Positions 1 through 6,720 are shown, counted from the first letter of the stretch. The stretch is 13,008 bases of DNA from Firmicutes bacterium UBA5500 (GCA_002427055.1 DIPA01000118.1:18895-31902), one strand, 5' to 3'. Notes: a model not told the origin generated them from the letters alone. Translations and numbers: made by a program.

Positions 1-42
1 ATAACCTTCCTTCACATAAAATGCAAAAGAATCTCCTGGGAC

Positions 43-693
43 TCATTGTTGACCTTGGAATGATGTGACTCCTGTCTCTATAGCAATTCGTTCGTTGTCA
101 TAAAGTACACGTCCGATGACATCCATATACGCATCGTATGCCTTAAGGTCATATTTTTTAATTCGCCATCCGTCATCATATCTCAATATGGTAGCAACCA
201 AATCCTGTGGCTGCCAATTTCCATCAGGGTTTCCGAGAAACATCCCGGCTTCCCAGCGATACCGGCACGTGTAGCATATCTGCCCTGGGGAATCCATTGA
301 AGCCCATGCACTCTGAGTATACTCTAGATGCGTATTGACACTTGCGGGCTGAATTTCATCAACGCTCTCTTCTACCCCAACATTCACCCACCCAATAGAA
401 TCAAAGTACTCGGCTATCGTTTTGTCCCATTCATCATATAACTCCTGTTCCTTCCGCTTAAACTCCGATGTTAAAACTTCTTGCCGGTCTGAGGCGGTCT
501 GCAAAACGACTTCTCTCGCTTTGTATGTTAAATCCGCAATCTCGTTCCTATGTTTATTGGAGATTGCTTGGATAGCAGCTTCGACCTCCCTTTCGGTTAT
601 AGCAGAAGCTGCCATTACAGGGGTTGCTAATAATGAGACAAGAAGTATCATTGATGTCAGTAGAGCGCACATACGGGTTCTAAAACGACTCAT
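43..693 (-). CDS. Secreted protein of unknown function, NTF2-like C-terminal half possible
   Basis: The 216-residue product starts with a clear Sec signal peptide: positive residues (RFRTR), a hydrophobic stretch at about residues 10-24, and a signal peptidase I-type site near residue 28 (PVMA/ASA). Residues 33-95 are rich in charged residues and probably form a helical or coiled-coil segment. The C-terminal half (about 110-200) has aromatic strands such as VATILRYDDGWRIKKYDL, which recall NTF2-like folds of secreted clostridial proteins; this is an impression, not an identification. A CYTC motif near residue 143 could form a disulfide. There is no lipobox, so it is probably released or wall-associated. 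The start is preceded by a weak GGAAG ribosome site. It stands alone on the minus strand, beside the IS3 element. Confidence 0.7.
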   Translation of the reverse strand: MSRFRTRMCALLTSMILLVSLLATPVMAASAITEREVEAAIQAISNKHRNEIADLTYKAREVVLQTASDRQEVLTSEFKRKEQELYDEWDKTIAEYFDSIGWVNVGVEESVDEIQPASVNTHLEYTQSAWASMDSPGQICYTCRYRWEAGMFLGNPDGNWQPQDLVATILRYDDGWRIKKYDLKAYDAYMDVIGRVLYDNERIAIETGVTSFQGQQ

Positions 694-869
694 TGGCTAC
701 TACTTCCATCTATTTTTTATTGAAAGGCAACGACTTCCTATTCCTATTAGTTCTACATATTAATGGATTATCCTTCCTAGTTATCCAATTCCCCATTAAG
801 ACAATCAATAGTTTATATTAGCTAGTGCACAAATTGCATTCCTCACTGTACCTAATATTGTTCGTATTC
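694..869. other. AT-rich intergenic gap upstream of the secreted-protein gene
   Basis: This stretch carries no supportable ORF. It lies between the start of the minus-strand secreted-protein gene and the left end of the IS3 element, so it should contain the promoter of that gene, but I cannot point to a convincing -35/-10 pair. The bases next to the IS end (about 860-869) do not resemble transposase coding sequence. The IS therefore did not simply insert into the truncated transposase found on its other side. Confidence 0.4.
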
Positions 870-895
870 GGGGGTGCGGATGTTTTTTTGGACTT
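870..895. repeat. IS3 element terminal inverted repeat (transposase 3' side)
   Basis: The end reads GGGGGTGCGGATG, then a T7 run, then GGACTT. It pairs with 2446-2471 at 19 of 26 positions; the mismatches cluster in the central T-tract. It lies 3 bp from the transposase stop codon at 898-900. Confidence 0.8.
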
Positions 896-897
896 CC

Positions 898-2424
898 TTA
901 CGCTGCAATACCAAGACTATTTCTATAGGCTGCCGGGCTCATTGACCCAAGTGATAGTTTAATGCGTTCCTCATTGTACCATCTAAGATAGGCATCAAGC
1001 TCGTCAATAAACTCATCCAGCGAAACGTCTTTCCATGAACGGTTATAGAACAGCTCATTCTTCACCCTGCCGAAGAAGCCCTCACAGGCTGCATTATCTG
1101 GTGAACAACCTTTCTTGGACATGGATCCTATCAGTCCGGCGCCCTCCATTAGCGAGATCCAGCCAGGCCAACGATAATGGCCGCCTCTATCTGTATGTAC
1201 AATTGGTTGTTCTCCTTCGGTCAGGAGCCCGATGGCCTTTTGCGGCATAGTATTAACCAATTCAGCATCTGGGCTAGTACCGATTGTCCAGCTTACTACT
1301 AAGCCATCAAAGCTGTCGATAATTGGCGATAGATAAACCTTACCGGCGGGTATACGAAACTCGGTAAGATCCGTTAACCATTTAAGGTTAGGTTTAGCTG
1401 CATGGAAATCTCGGGAAACCAAGTTCTCAGGACTAATCTCACCTTGGTATGAGCTGTACTTGCGTTTTTTCTTGTATGGGACAATAAGCTGCTCCTCGCC
1501 CATAATGCGCCTGATAATTTTTTCTGAGACTGCTATCCCGGCGTTTCTGATTGCAGCATGCACCCGCCTATAGCCATAACGCTCCTTATTCTTGGCGAAG
1601 ATTTCTTTGACCTCAGTTCGCAGTTGATTATATTCGTCCGGCATGCACTGGGCTTTTCTCTGGTAAAAATAGCTACTCTTTGGCATCTTCATCATTGCAA
1701 GCAAGTCATTCAATGGGTACTTGGTTCGCAGGGCATCGATCAAACTAGCTTTTTCCTTGTTTGCCAGTTCCTGAGGATCGATGCCCGGGTCTTTTTTTAC
1801 TATTTCTGCCGCCTTATTAAGTATGTCTAGTTCCATCTGTTGCCGATATATCTGTCGCTTCAATCGCTCAAGCTCTGCCAACAGCGCTTCCCTATCATCG
1901 GGAAGCGATTTAAAGAATTCATTCATGCACTCCACGTCCTTTTCGCTAAACAGCTGGTGCCGCCACTTATATAGGCTAGTTCTACTGACACCTGACTGTT
2001 CGGCAACGGAGGCCGCAGATCCTTCCCTAGTGCATAATTCGAGCACCGCATTCTTTTGCTGTTCTTGAGCGAACAACCGTATACAGGTGCCATCTTTTAT
2101 GGAAGATTTGCGTTTACCAGGCGCTAGCTCATCAATCCATGCCCGCAAAACCGGGCGTGAAGGATACCCTATAGCCTTTATAGTGCGAGTGATGCTACGC
2201 CCATGGTCTAGGTAGTAATCTACAGCTGCTCGCATCTGTTCAGGGCTGTATTCGGGCCTTTTAGTATAATGTCCGTGTAATTCCCCAGTTTTTCGATACT
2301 CCCTATACCATTGTGCCAGCATATTACGACTCGGATATCCCAGCTCCCGGATAGTATCTGCCAAACTTAAGTCATACTTAATGTAAAGCTCTATTGCTTT
2401 TATCCGATCCTCATAAGAATACAT
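898..2424 (-). CDS. IS3-family transposase, single fused reading frame
   Basis: This 508-residue DDE transposase cuts and joins the element ends. Most IS3 elements make it by frameshifting between two ORFs, but here everything is in one frame. In order: two repeated helix-turn-helix-like blocks sharing the motif IGYPSR/LGYPSR (about 5-50 and 60-100), a third HTH (about 118-160, with SGVSRTSLYKWR), a leucine-zipper-like coiled coil (178-212), an HTH_21-type segment (about 232-300), and the integrase core. The catalytic triad is D352 (LTDLTEF), D412 (HTDRGGH) and E448 (ACEGFF), with the canonical 35 residues between the second D and the E. A strong GGGAGGT ribosome site (2431-2437) sets the start. 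All catalytic residues are present, so it is likely functional. Confidence 0.93.
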   Translation of the reverse strand: MYSYEDRIKAIELYIKYDLSLADTIRELGYPSRNMLAQWYREYRKTGELHGHYTKRPEYSPEQMRAAVDYYLDHGRSITRTIKAIGYPSRPVLRAWIDELAPGKRKSSIKDGTCIRLFAQEQQKNAVLELCTREGSAASVAEQSGVSRTSLYKWRHQLFSEKDVECMNEFFKSLPDDREALLAELERLKRQIYRQQMELDILNKAAEIVKKDPGIDPQELANKEKASLIDALRTKYPLNDLLAMMKMPKSSYFYQRKAQCMPDEYNQLRTEVKEIFAKNKERYGYRRVHAAIRNAGIAVSEKIIRRIMGEEQLIVPYKKKRKYSSYQGEISPENLVSRDFHAAKPNLKWLTDLTEFRIPAGKVYLSPIIDSFDGLVVSWTIGTSPDAELVNTMPQKAIGLLTEGEQPIVHTDRGGHYRWPGWISLMEGAGLIGSMSKKGCSPDNAACEGFFGRVKNELFYNRSWKDVSLDEFIDELDAYLRWYNEERIKLSLGSMSPAAYRNSLGIAA

Positions 2425-2445
2425 TGGACTACCTCCCGACCAATT

Positions 2446-2471
2446 AAGTCCAGGTTTTCGTCCGCACCCCC
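2446..2471. repeat. IS3 element terminal inverted repeat (transposase 5' side)
   Basis: Read on the minus strand this begins GGGGGTGCGGACG and ends CCTGGACTT, matching the opposite end at 870-895. It lies 21 bp upstream of the transposase start codon, so the transposase ribosome site sits between the repeat and the gene. Confidence 0.8.
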
Positions 2472-2484
2472 TCTGGCTCAGTTT

Positions 2485-2712
2485 CTAATTGACATTCACA
2501 TACTTAAACATGCGAACTGGATCTAGGGCCCATCGGCCATTATCTGGACAATACTTTGAAGCCAACTCATCATAGACAAAAGAGAAGTCTAGGTTCTCTT
2601 TGATCTGCCGCAGCAAGTTGTTTTTGGGGATGATAAGTTGGTATATACCTAAGTATTGGCTTACTGGAAGCGTTAGCTGGGGCTTAAGCACTAGATCCAC
2701 CCATTTCTGCAT
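2485..2712 (-). pseudogene. N-terminal fragment of an IS1182/DUF772-type transposase
   Basis: The 75-residue reading frame carries the opening of the DUF772 transposase domain. The text IPKNNLLRQI, LDFSFVYDEL and YCPDNGRWALDPVRMFKY is typical of the N-terminus of IS1182-like transposases, which run to 400 or more residues. After FKY the family normally continues into a hydrophobic stretch; here the frame ends VNVN-stop. The break therefore falls near 2497, about 26 bp from the end of the IS3 element. The remainder of the protein and its catalytic core are absent. The start and a weak AAGG ribosome site are preserved. The fragment cannot transpose and marks an older insertion later cut by deletion. 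Confidence 0.8.
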
Positions 2713-2732
2713 TAATATACCTTAATTATACC

Positions 2733-2777
2733 AAAAAAGACGCAATTCCCACGAGAATTTGTAGGAATTGCGTCTTT
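2733..2777 (-). terminator. Strong hairpin with T-run, minus-strand terminator
   Basis: Perfect 14-bp arms at 2736-2749 and 2764-2777 enclose a 14-base loop. On the minus strand the stem is followed by six T residues (2738-2733, partly within the stem), which is the form of an intrinsic terminator. It lies between the zinc-ribbon gene (ending at 2882) and the truncated IS1182-type transposase (starting at 2712). It could end transcription of the former, or be the read-through barrier that many insertion sequences carry ahead of their transposase gene. Confidence 0.65.
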
Positions 2778-2881
2778 GCTCATTCAGCGAATGAGTTTTT
2801 CAGTGGCCTCGGATCTTCGGGGGGGGGTTGACAAGGTAGAGGGAGCAAAAAAGTTAAATACCGAGTCAGATTTCGCCGTGT
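2778..2881. other. Non-coding stretch with small palindrome and G9 tract, possible IS remnant
   Basis: A short palindrome (CTCATTC/GAATGAG, 2779-2795) and a run of nine G residues (2819-2827) lie here, with no ORF of its own. On the minus strand a reading frame through 2786-2830 ends PLKNSFAE-stop, which could be the last codons of a transposase; I could not confirm that. The stretch may be the distal end of another IS copy. Confidence 0.3.
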
Positions 2882-3136
2882 CTAAGACTCGTCATCGGTT
2901 CGCATATTCCTTTGTGAAGCCGTGTCTTCGCGCCCCATCTCTTCTATTAGAAAAACCCCATCTTTCTCACAATAGTAAGTAACGATGCCTTGCCCCCAAG
3001 CCGCCAATTTAATGCCCTTCATGAAATGGCTAAGAACTGGTCCCTTATCCTTTTCTTCTGGCAACCACTTTAGGCTATATCTATCGCCATAGATTATGCC
3101 TTTTTGCATTACATTGTGGCAGTATGGACATTCCAT
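2882..3136 (-). CDS. Small zinc-ribbon-like protein (DUF6487/PF20097-like)
   Basis: The 84-residue product opens MECPYCHNVMQKGIIYGDRYSLKWLPE. Such a CPYC knuckle followed by xMxxGxIxG and a tryptophan is characteristic of the small DUF6487-type proteins. Family members usually carry a second CxxC knuckle that completes a metal site; here the matching place reads YYCEKDG, with only one cysteine, so metal binding may be altered or lost. It has no signal peptide or membrane segment. The ribosome site AGGAGC (3145-3150) touches the stop codon of the preceding gene, 13 bp upstream, so the two are probably co-transcribed and translationally coupled. Function is unknown. Confidence 0.65.
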   Translation of the reverse strand: MECPYCHNVMQKGIIYGDRYSLKWLPEEKDKGPVLSHFMKGIKLAAWGQGIVTYYCEKDGVFLIEEMGREDTASQRNMRTDDES

Positions 3137-3149
3137 ATGCTGTAGCTCC

Positions 3150-3593
3150 TTAATTCACTGTTCTATAAGATACGCTCTTCACCCATACCCTAGTAAATTC
3201 GCTGGTGTATTCGTCCAAATCAACTGTCTCTCCATCCCAAAAATCTACAGAATAAAAGGATCCATAAGGCGAATCATTCACTAGCCATACTATGTTATGG
3301 TTTTGATCTGTCCAGTACCTTATTTCTGCGGCAAGCCCAGCGTGCCAAGCCTCAACAAAAAAACCAAATACCGAAACTGCAGGGCCAATATGCGGGATAA
3401 AACCGGCTAACAGCCACAGAAATGAATTTAAGTCATTAGAATCAAACGTACGCGCAAGCTCACGGCCTGATTTGGTTGTCAAATAAAAATAGGTGTCCTC
3501 TTGGCCGTATCTTGGTGCTGATATGCCTTTAACTACAATAGCCTCGTTAGCTCCCGGTGGAAGAAAAGTAACGTGCTCTTGTGGGAAAGCCAT
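3150..3593 (-). CDS. C-terminal part of a split secreted protein, unknown family
   Basis: The 147-residue frame begins at an internal methionine (MAFPQEHV), but I doubt that this is a real start. The only purine-rich stretch, GGAG, is two bases from the ATG, and the frame stays open upstream for another 40 or so codons, to a TAG at 3720-3722. There it overlaps the end of the signal-peptide ORF at 3707-3889. A single -1 shift within 3710-3719 would join both into one protein of about 247 residues. Visible features are a hydrophobic glycine/proline-containing stretch (about residues 58-80, LWLLAGFIPHIGPAVSVFGFF) and a tryptophan-rich C-terminal part. I do not recognise the family. Its stop codon overlaps the ribosome site of the zinc-ribbon gene. 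Confidence 0.6.
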   Translation of the reverse strand: MAFPQEHVTFLPPGANEAIVVKGISAPRYGQEDTYFYLTTKSGRELARTFDSNDLNSFLWLLAGFIPHIGPAVSVFGFFVEAWHAGLAAEIRYWTDQNHNIVWLVNDSPYGSFYSVDFWDGETVDLDEYTSEFTRVWVKSVSYRTVN

Positions 3594-3706
3594 ATCTCCA
3601 GTCTTATGTCCCTGATTATCAGTGTAACTCTTGTCGTTCTTTGCAGTGCTGTTGGATTTCTTAATTTCGTTGATTCTGCTGGTTCTTATTTGTCCGGTTG
3701 TCTCAA

Positions 3707-3889
3707 TTATATCTCTTTTCTAATGGGTTGGCCTTCATAATAAGCAACTATCTCGTCGTCACTAGCTTCATAGAATAATTCTGTCAAGTGTCTGTTGCCA
3801 TAGTCTTTGCAGTTAGTGCTTGCATAAACTGGTGCAAAAGTGGTCATTAGGAATGTAAGAAGTAGCAAAAACGAAATTCTCTTTCTCAT
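3707..3889 (-). CDS. Signal-peptide part of the split secreted protein
   Basis: I place the start at the ATG at 3889 rather than the one at 3913. The inner start gives a compact signal peptide (MRKRISF, hydrophobic core, cleavage near APVYA/S) and has a purine-rich ribosome site AAGGGAAGGGG (3900-3910). The mature part is only about 38 residues, with CKDYGNRH and EIVAYYEGQPIRKEI, and ends without any domain. The frame of the following 147-residue ORF is open back to 3719 and overlaps it, so the two are most simply one gene broken by a frameshift at or near the A4 run (3716-3719 on the complement). A genuine small secreted peptide is the alternative. Confidence 0.5.
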   Translation of the reverse strand: MRKRISFLLLLTFLMTTFAPVYASTNCKDYGNRHLTELFYEASDDEIVAYYEGQPIRKEI

Positions 3890-3953
3890 CTTCAATGGAC
3901 CCCTTCCCTTCATGGTAATTTAGAACACCTGCAACGCAGTAAACCTATCCTTA

Positions 3954-3981
3954 ATCATACTAGTGTATTATCTGCAAACAA
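3954..3981 (-). promoter_or_regulatory. Possible promoter for the split secreted gene
   Basis: On the minus strand TTGTTT (3976-3981) and TATGAT (3954-3959) are separated by 16 bp, matching sigma-A type elements fairly well. Transcription would begin near 3947, giving a leader of about 58 bases to the chosen start at 3889. The region is AT-rich, so a chance match is possible. Confidence 0.35.
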
Positions 3982-4148
3982 ACAGAGTGTACTGATTTCA
4001 CTGTATAATACCTAGTACGATCTGTCAATTCATATGTGTAAATCGTCCGTGTCAAGTTTCGGTAGGTGAGCCATCCTACCATCTATTTCCCTTAGTATGT
4101 TTGTAATTGACGTTTTCCCAAAAAGACGGGGTGCTATCGTTCCATTCG
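3982..4148. other. Gap with possible minus-strand coding relic
   Basis: There is no convincing gene. On the minus strand a frame running through 4140-4030 reads [26 protein letters not shown] and ends DDLHI-stop. It has protein-like composition and could be the C-terminus of a lost gene, perhaps a transposase; I cannot name it. A 6-bp hairpin GGTAGG/CCTACC (4061-4080) lies inside it. Confidence 0.25.
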
Positions 4149-4257
4149 CCCTTGACACTCTGTGCTTTTGCTTAGTTGCGAGGGGCGAATGGCGGGGAGA
4201 GCAACAAAGCACCTTTTCGCCTCTTCGCGCAACCGATTGTAGCACAGGTGTCAAGGG
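4149..4257. repeat. 109-bp nested imperfect palindrome, MITE-like
   Basis: The two ends are exact 10-bp inverted copies (CCCTTGACAC at 4149-4158, GTGTCAAGGG at 4248-4257). They are followed inward by CTGTGC/GCACAG after one unpaired base, then GTTGCG...GGCGAA against TTCGCC...CGCAAC. Further inverted pairs lie within it: CCATTCGCC (4142-4150) with GGCGAATGG (4184-4192), and GTGCTTT...GTTGC with GCAACAAAGCAC (4201-4212). The right end coincides with the point where recognisable fucosidase coding begins. It may be a small non-autonomous element or the footprint of an excised one. No target duplication is evident. Confidence 0.5.
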
Positions 4258-4698
4258 ACTTCAGGAGCTAGTCGAGTGTGTCAGCAAGAACGGCAATATG
4301 ATCTTGAACGTGGGCCCCGATGCGAAAGGCCAATTTCCCGCAGAATCACTGCAGATTCTTCAAGACATAGGCGCTTGGATGCAGCAGAACAGCTCTAGCG
4401 TTTATGGCTGCGGCCGGGCTGAGTTACCCAAGCCTGAATGGGGCTACTACACCCAAAAAGGCAATAAGCTCTTCGCCCACGTCTTTGAACTTCCAATCGG
4501 CCCCTTAGGCTTAGCAGGGCTCCGCGATCGGGTTAAGAGGGTGGCCTACTGGCTGATGGCTCAGAGTTAAAAATCAGTCAGCCTTGGAATACCTTTGACT
4601 TTACCGACCATATCTTCGTCAACTTTGGCGAGCCAGAGCACTTGACACATCCCCTGCCCGATGAGGTGGACACGGTGCTTATGTTGGAGCTTAAATAA
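4247..4698 (+). pseudogene. C-terminal fragment of GH29 alpha-L-fucosidase, frameshifted
   Basis: Residues read from 4247 on, [31 protein letters not shown] and [17 protein letters not shown], match the end of the GH29 catalytic domain. This family removes fucose from glycans. The first 300 or so residues, including the active site, are missing; upstream is a palindromic element rather than fucosidase. The frame ends at 4570 after YWLMAQS, but the next frame continues from about 4545 as [13 protein letters not shown] and VNFGEPEHLTHPLPDEVDTVLMLELK, stopping at 4698. That is the expected C-terminal beta-domain, so a one-base change near 4545 breaks it. The fragment is not functional and shows that the ancestor used fucosylated glycans. 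Confidence 0.82.
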
Positions 4699-4703
4699 AG
4701 CCT

Positions 4704-5138
4704 ATGACGGAAGGGCATCTAACTTGTCGTGTCCGCATAAAGAAGCATCGTTCTTACCGCGGTGAGGTTGGCAGAGTTGCTCCGAACGTGATTCAGCGGG
4801 ATTTCAACGCAGACAAACCATACCAGAAGCTAGCAGCAGACATTGCAGAGCTCTCGTTGTTTGGGACGAAGCTCTCCCTTTCTCCCCTCATGGATATGTC
4901 TAAAGGCGAGATTTTTACCTACCTAATCTATGAGCGACCAGCATTATCACAGGTGACCTACATGCTACAGAAGGCCTTTGAAGTGGTTCCAGACTAATTC
5001 ACTCCGATTCTGCATTCAGACCAGGGGTGGCAATACCAACACTATGATCACCAACAAATGCTCCAAGACCGCGGTTGGGTCCAGAGCATGTCCCGGAAGG
5101 GTAGTTGCCTAGACAACAGCATAATGGAGAGCTTCTAG
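4704..5138 (+). pseudogene. Degraded IS3-family (IS150-like) transposase OrfB fragment
   Basis: The first 97 codons (RVRIKKHRSYRGEVG, APNVIQRDFNADKP, SLFGTKLSLSPLMD) match the start of the integrase core of IS150-type OrfB. After a TAA at 4995-4997 the same frame resumes as [31 protein letters not shown] and stops again at 5136-5138. All three acidic positions are recognisable (AADIAE, HSDQG, IMESF), but the N-terminal HTH part and everything after the catalytic glutamate are gone. It is unrelated in detail to the intact transposase at 898-2424. The fragment is adjacent to the fucosidase relic, with a junction around 4700, and abuts a terminator-like repeat. Confidence 0.85.
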
Positions 5139-5207
5139 AACAGCACCCGCATACAGCGGCATACTGGAGCGGGCGCTGTTTTTGGTTGTCTGCTCAGAAG
5201 TAGCGGT
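5138..5207 (+). repeat. Terminator-like 70-bp repeat, copy 1
   Basis: The block shares with 6721-6786 the sequence GAACAGCACCCG, then CTGGAGCGGG(C/T)GCTG, a T-run, and GTCTGCT...GAAGTA...CGGT. Copy 1 begins exactly where the transposase fragment at 4704-5138 stops. Similarity ends at CGGT. Confidence 0.65.
5139..5183 (+). terminator. Intrinsic terminator in repeat copy 1
   Basis: Arms AACAGCACCCG (5139-5149) and CGGGCGCTGTT (5170-5180) pair with one A-C mismatch around a 20-base loop and run into five T residues (5179-5183). It would end plus-strand transcription from the transposase relic. Confidence 0.6.
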
Positions 5208-5428
5208 ACTATGGTGGCCTTTCCTTGCTTAGTGCGTCTGTAATCGGATCTACCGCACGAAGGGAGCTTCCGCGGTTAGCAATGCATTGCATCACTTATT
5301 CTCTATTCTAAAGGTATATTTTGAAATTTGCATCAAATGTTAAAAGGGACAATTGGGCAAGTGGCGAATAGGTAACACTAGAACATAACCACGCTGACTA
5401 GAAAATGTAAAAATAGGAGGAGGGATCT
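5208..5428. other. Intergenic leader of the 397-residue protein gene
   Basis: No gene is visible. It should contain the promoter for the gene starting at 5429, since a terminator-like repeat lies just upstream. A TTGAAA occurs at 5321-5326, but no well-spaced -10 follows, so I do not call a promoter. A very strong ribosome site, AGGAGGAGGG at 5415-5424, ends the region. Confidence 0.4.
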
Positions 5429-6622
5429 ATGGGTAGTATGCTTAAGGTGAACCAAGAGACTAACAGCAGGTCTTTAGCGTATCGTTTGCTTGTATTGCTT
5501 GCTATCCTACTAATCCTGTTTGGCCCTAGAAATGCTAGCACTGAGGGCGAGCGGGGAGCGGAGACCGCCGTTGTAGAGATTGAGTTCAAGGATGACAAGC
5601 CTATGCACCATTCAGGGGCTTGTCGGGTGAGTAGTTTCTGTTACGACGAGGGTAGTGGGGCTTTTTTCGTTGCAGACAGCTTCGGTGGCTGCATTGTCAA
5701 AATTGCTGCGGATGGTTCTCGGACAGATATTTCACTTCCTGCACTCATGAGCATAGGCAGTATTGAGTACAGTGATGGGGCACTCTACATACTTGACAAC
5801 ATGCAAGATCTGAGTGACCCTGCGAAACTTCATATTATGTCCTTGGCAGGTGACGTCTTAGCAACGCATGAAATTCTGCTCTTTGAGGACATGCCTCCCT
5901 CAACCACGGGAGAAAATACCTACCGTAAGCTGACAACGATCTATGCTGCAGAGGCAGGCCTAATTATTAGTGATGGGACGGAGTACCTGCTGCAAGCGGG
6001 TGATTTCTCCCACTATGGCCGAGTTGAGATTCAGCAGGAAGAGTTGAATTCGGTTCAGCCACGGCCAGTTGTGCTAAGTTACGCCGGTACTTATTACCAG
6101 GTGGAAGCATGCTTTGAGCTCATGCAGCCTTTAGCTCTTAAGACGCTGTCGGATAATAGGGTCTGTTTTTCTTACTGGGATGTAAAAGGTTTTGGGATGT
6201 ATCGGAAGGTTGCTGCTATCGCGTCTCCTAGTGGAGAGTTGGCTGTGCACTATTTGCCACTAGGGGCGAGTTTCATCACAAACCCTATTAGATTTGGCTC
6301 TCAAGGGCAGTTATACGTGGCTTCACTTGAAGGTAGAAAACTAACGATTTCTCAAGTGCATCAGTTTAGTACCGCTGAGCGGGAGACCTTGATTCTACAG
6401 ACCGAAGGCTATTGGGGTGAGAACATTGGGGACCCAATAGACACCGCGGGAAGCTTGGAAGAGGGTTTACAGCAGTCAACAACAACCCCGGTGTCCACGG
6501 TTGGGCAAGAGGTAATTATCCAGGACGATCTTGAAAGCAAGAATGAGGCATACCGGTATTTTCATGTGGTATTAGTCCTTACAGCTGTGATTATGTTAGT
6601 TGGACAACGAATTAGGCGTTAA
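5429..6622 (+). CDS. Membrane-anchored extracytoplasmic protein, possible beta-propeller, unknown function
   Basis: The 397-residue protein has one hydrophobic segment near the N-terminus (about residues 18-32, LLVLLAILLILF). A long polar region follows, and a second hydrophobic segment sits at the extreme C-terminus (about 377-391), ending in QRIRR. The simplest topology puts the central 340 residues outside the cell, tethered at both ends. The central part has repeated strand-like units of the kind seen in NHL/YncE-type propellers, for example FCYDEGSGAFFVADSFGGCIVKI and IEYSDGALYILDN. I infer a propeller-like fold but cannot assign a family. There is no LPXTG sorting signal. The start is supported by the AGGAGGAGG site 5 bases upstream. 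It is a single-gene unit between two terminator-like repeats. Confidence 0.75.
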   Translation: MGSMLKVNQETNSRSLAYRLLVLLAILLILFGPRNASTEGERGAETAVVEIEFKDDKPMHHSGACRVSSFCYDEGSGAFFVADSFGGCIVKIAADGSRTDISLPALMSIGSIEYSDGALYILDNMQDLSDPAKLHIMSLAGDVLATHEILLFEDMPPSTTGENTYRKLTTIYAAEAGLIISDGTEYLLQAGDFSHYGRVEIQQEELNSVQPRPVVLSYAGTYYQVEACFELMQPLALKTLSDNRVCFSYWDVKGFGMYRKVAAIASPSGELAVHYLPLGASFITNPIRFGSQGQLYVASLEGRKLTISQVHQFSTAERETLILQTEGYWGENIGDPIDTAGSLEEGLQQSTTTPVSTVGQEVIIQDDLESKNEAYRYFHVVLVLTAVIMLVGQRIRR

Positions 6623-6720
6623 GGTTTTTCAAGCGTGATACGAGGGGGCGGTGATGAATTATCATCTGCCACCCAAAGGGTTTTCAGTTTGAGGTTAAGA
6701 CAAGAATGCGCTTGAGAAGA

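Larger units (their letters stand above)
870..2471 (-). mobile_element. Complete IS3-family insertion sequence, about 1.6 kb
   Basis: The element is bounded by imperfect terminal inverted repeats of 26 bp (870-895 and 2446-2471). They match at 19 of 26 positions, including a perfect outer block GGGGGTGCGGA and an inner block TGGACTT. Between them lies a single intact transposase gene filling nearly all the element. IS3-family ends usually read TG...CA; such a TG begins at 875 and the CA ends at 2466, so the outer G/C tracts may be additional repeat bases. I find no matching 3-5 bp target duplication at either choice of boundary, which suggests a later deletion or recombination, or a mis-set end. 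The intact ORF suggests that it could still be active. Confidence 0.85.

Noticed and set aside
1035..1250. Plus-strand ORF inside the IS3 transposase
   Set aside because: It is antisense to the conserved integrase core, has no ribosome site and no recognisable motif.
4097..4246. N-terminal part of the long plus-strand ORF that runs into the fucosidase fragment
   Set aside because: It reads through the palindromic element and has no similarity to GH29; the ATG is fortuitous.
5321..5350. Promoter candidate TTGAAA for the 397-residue protein gene
   Set aside because: No acceptable -10 box occurs at 16-18 bp spacing.
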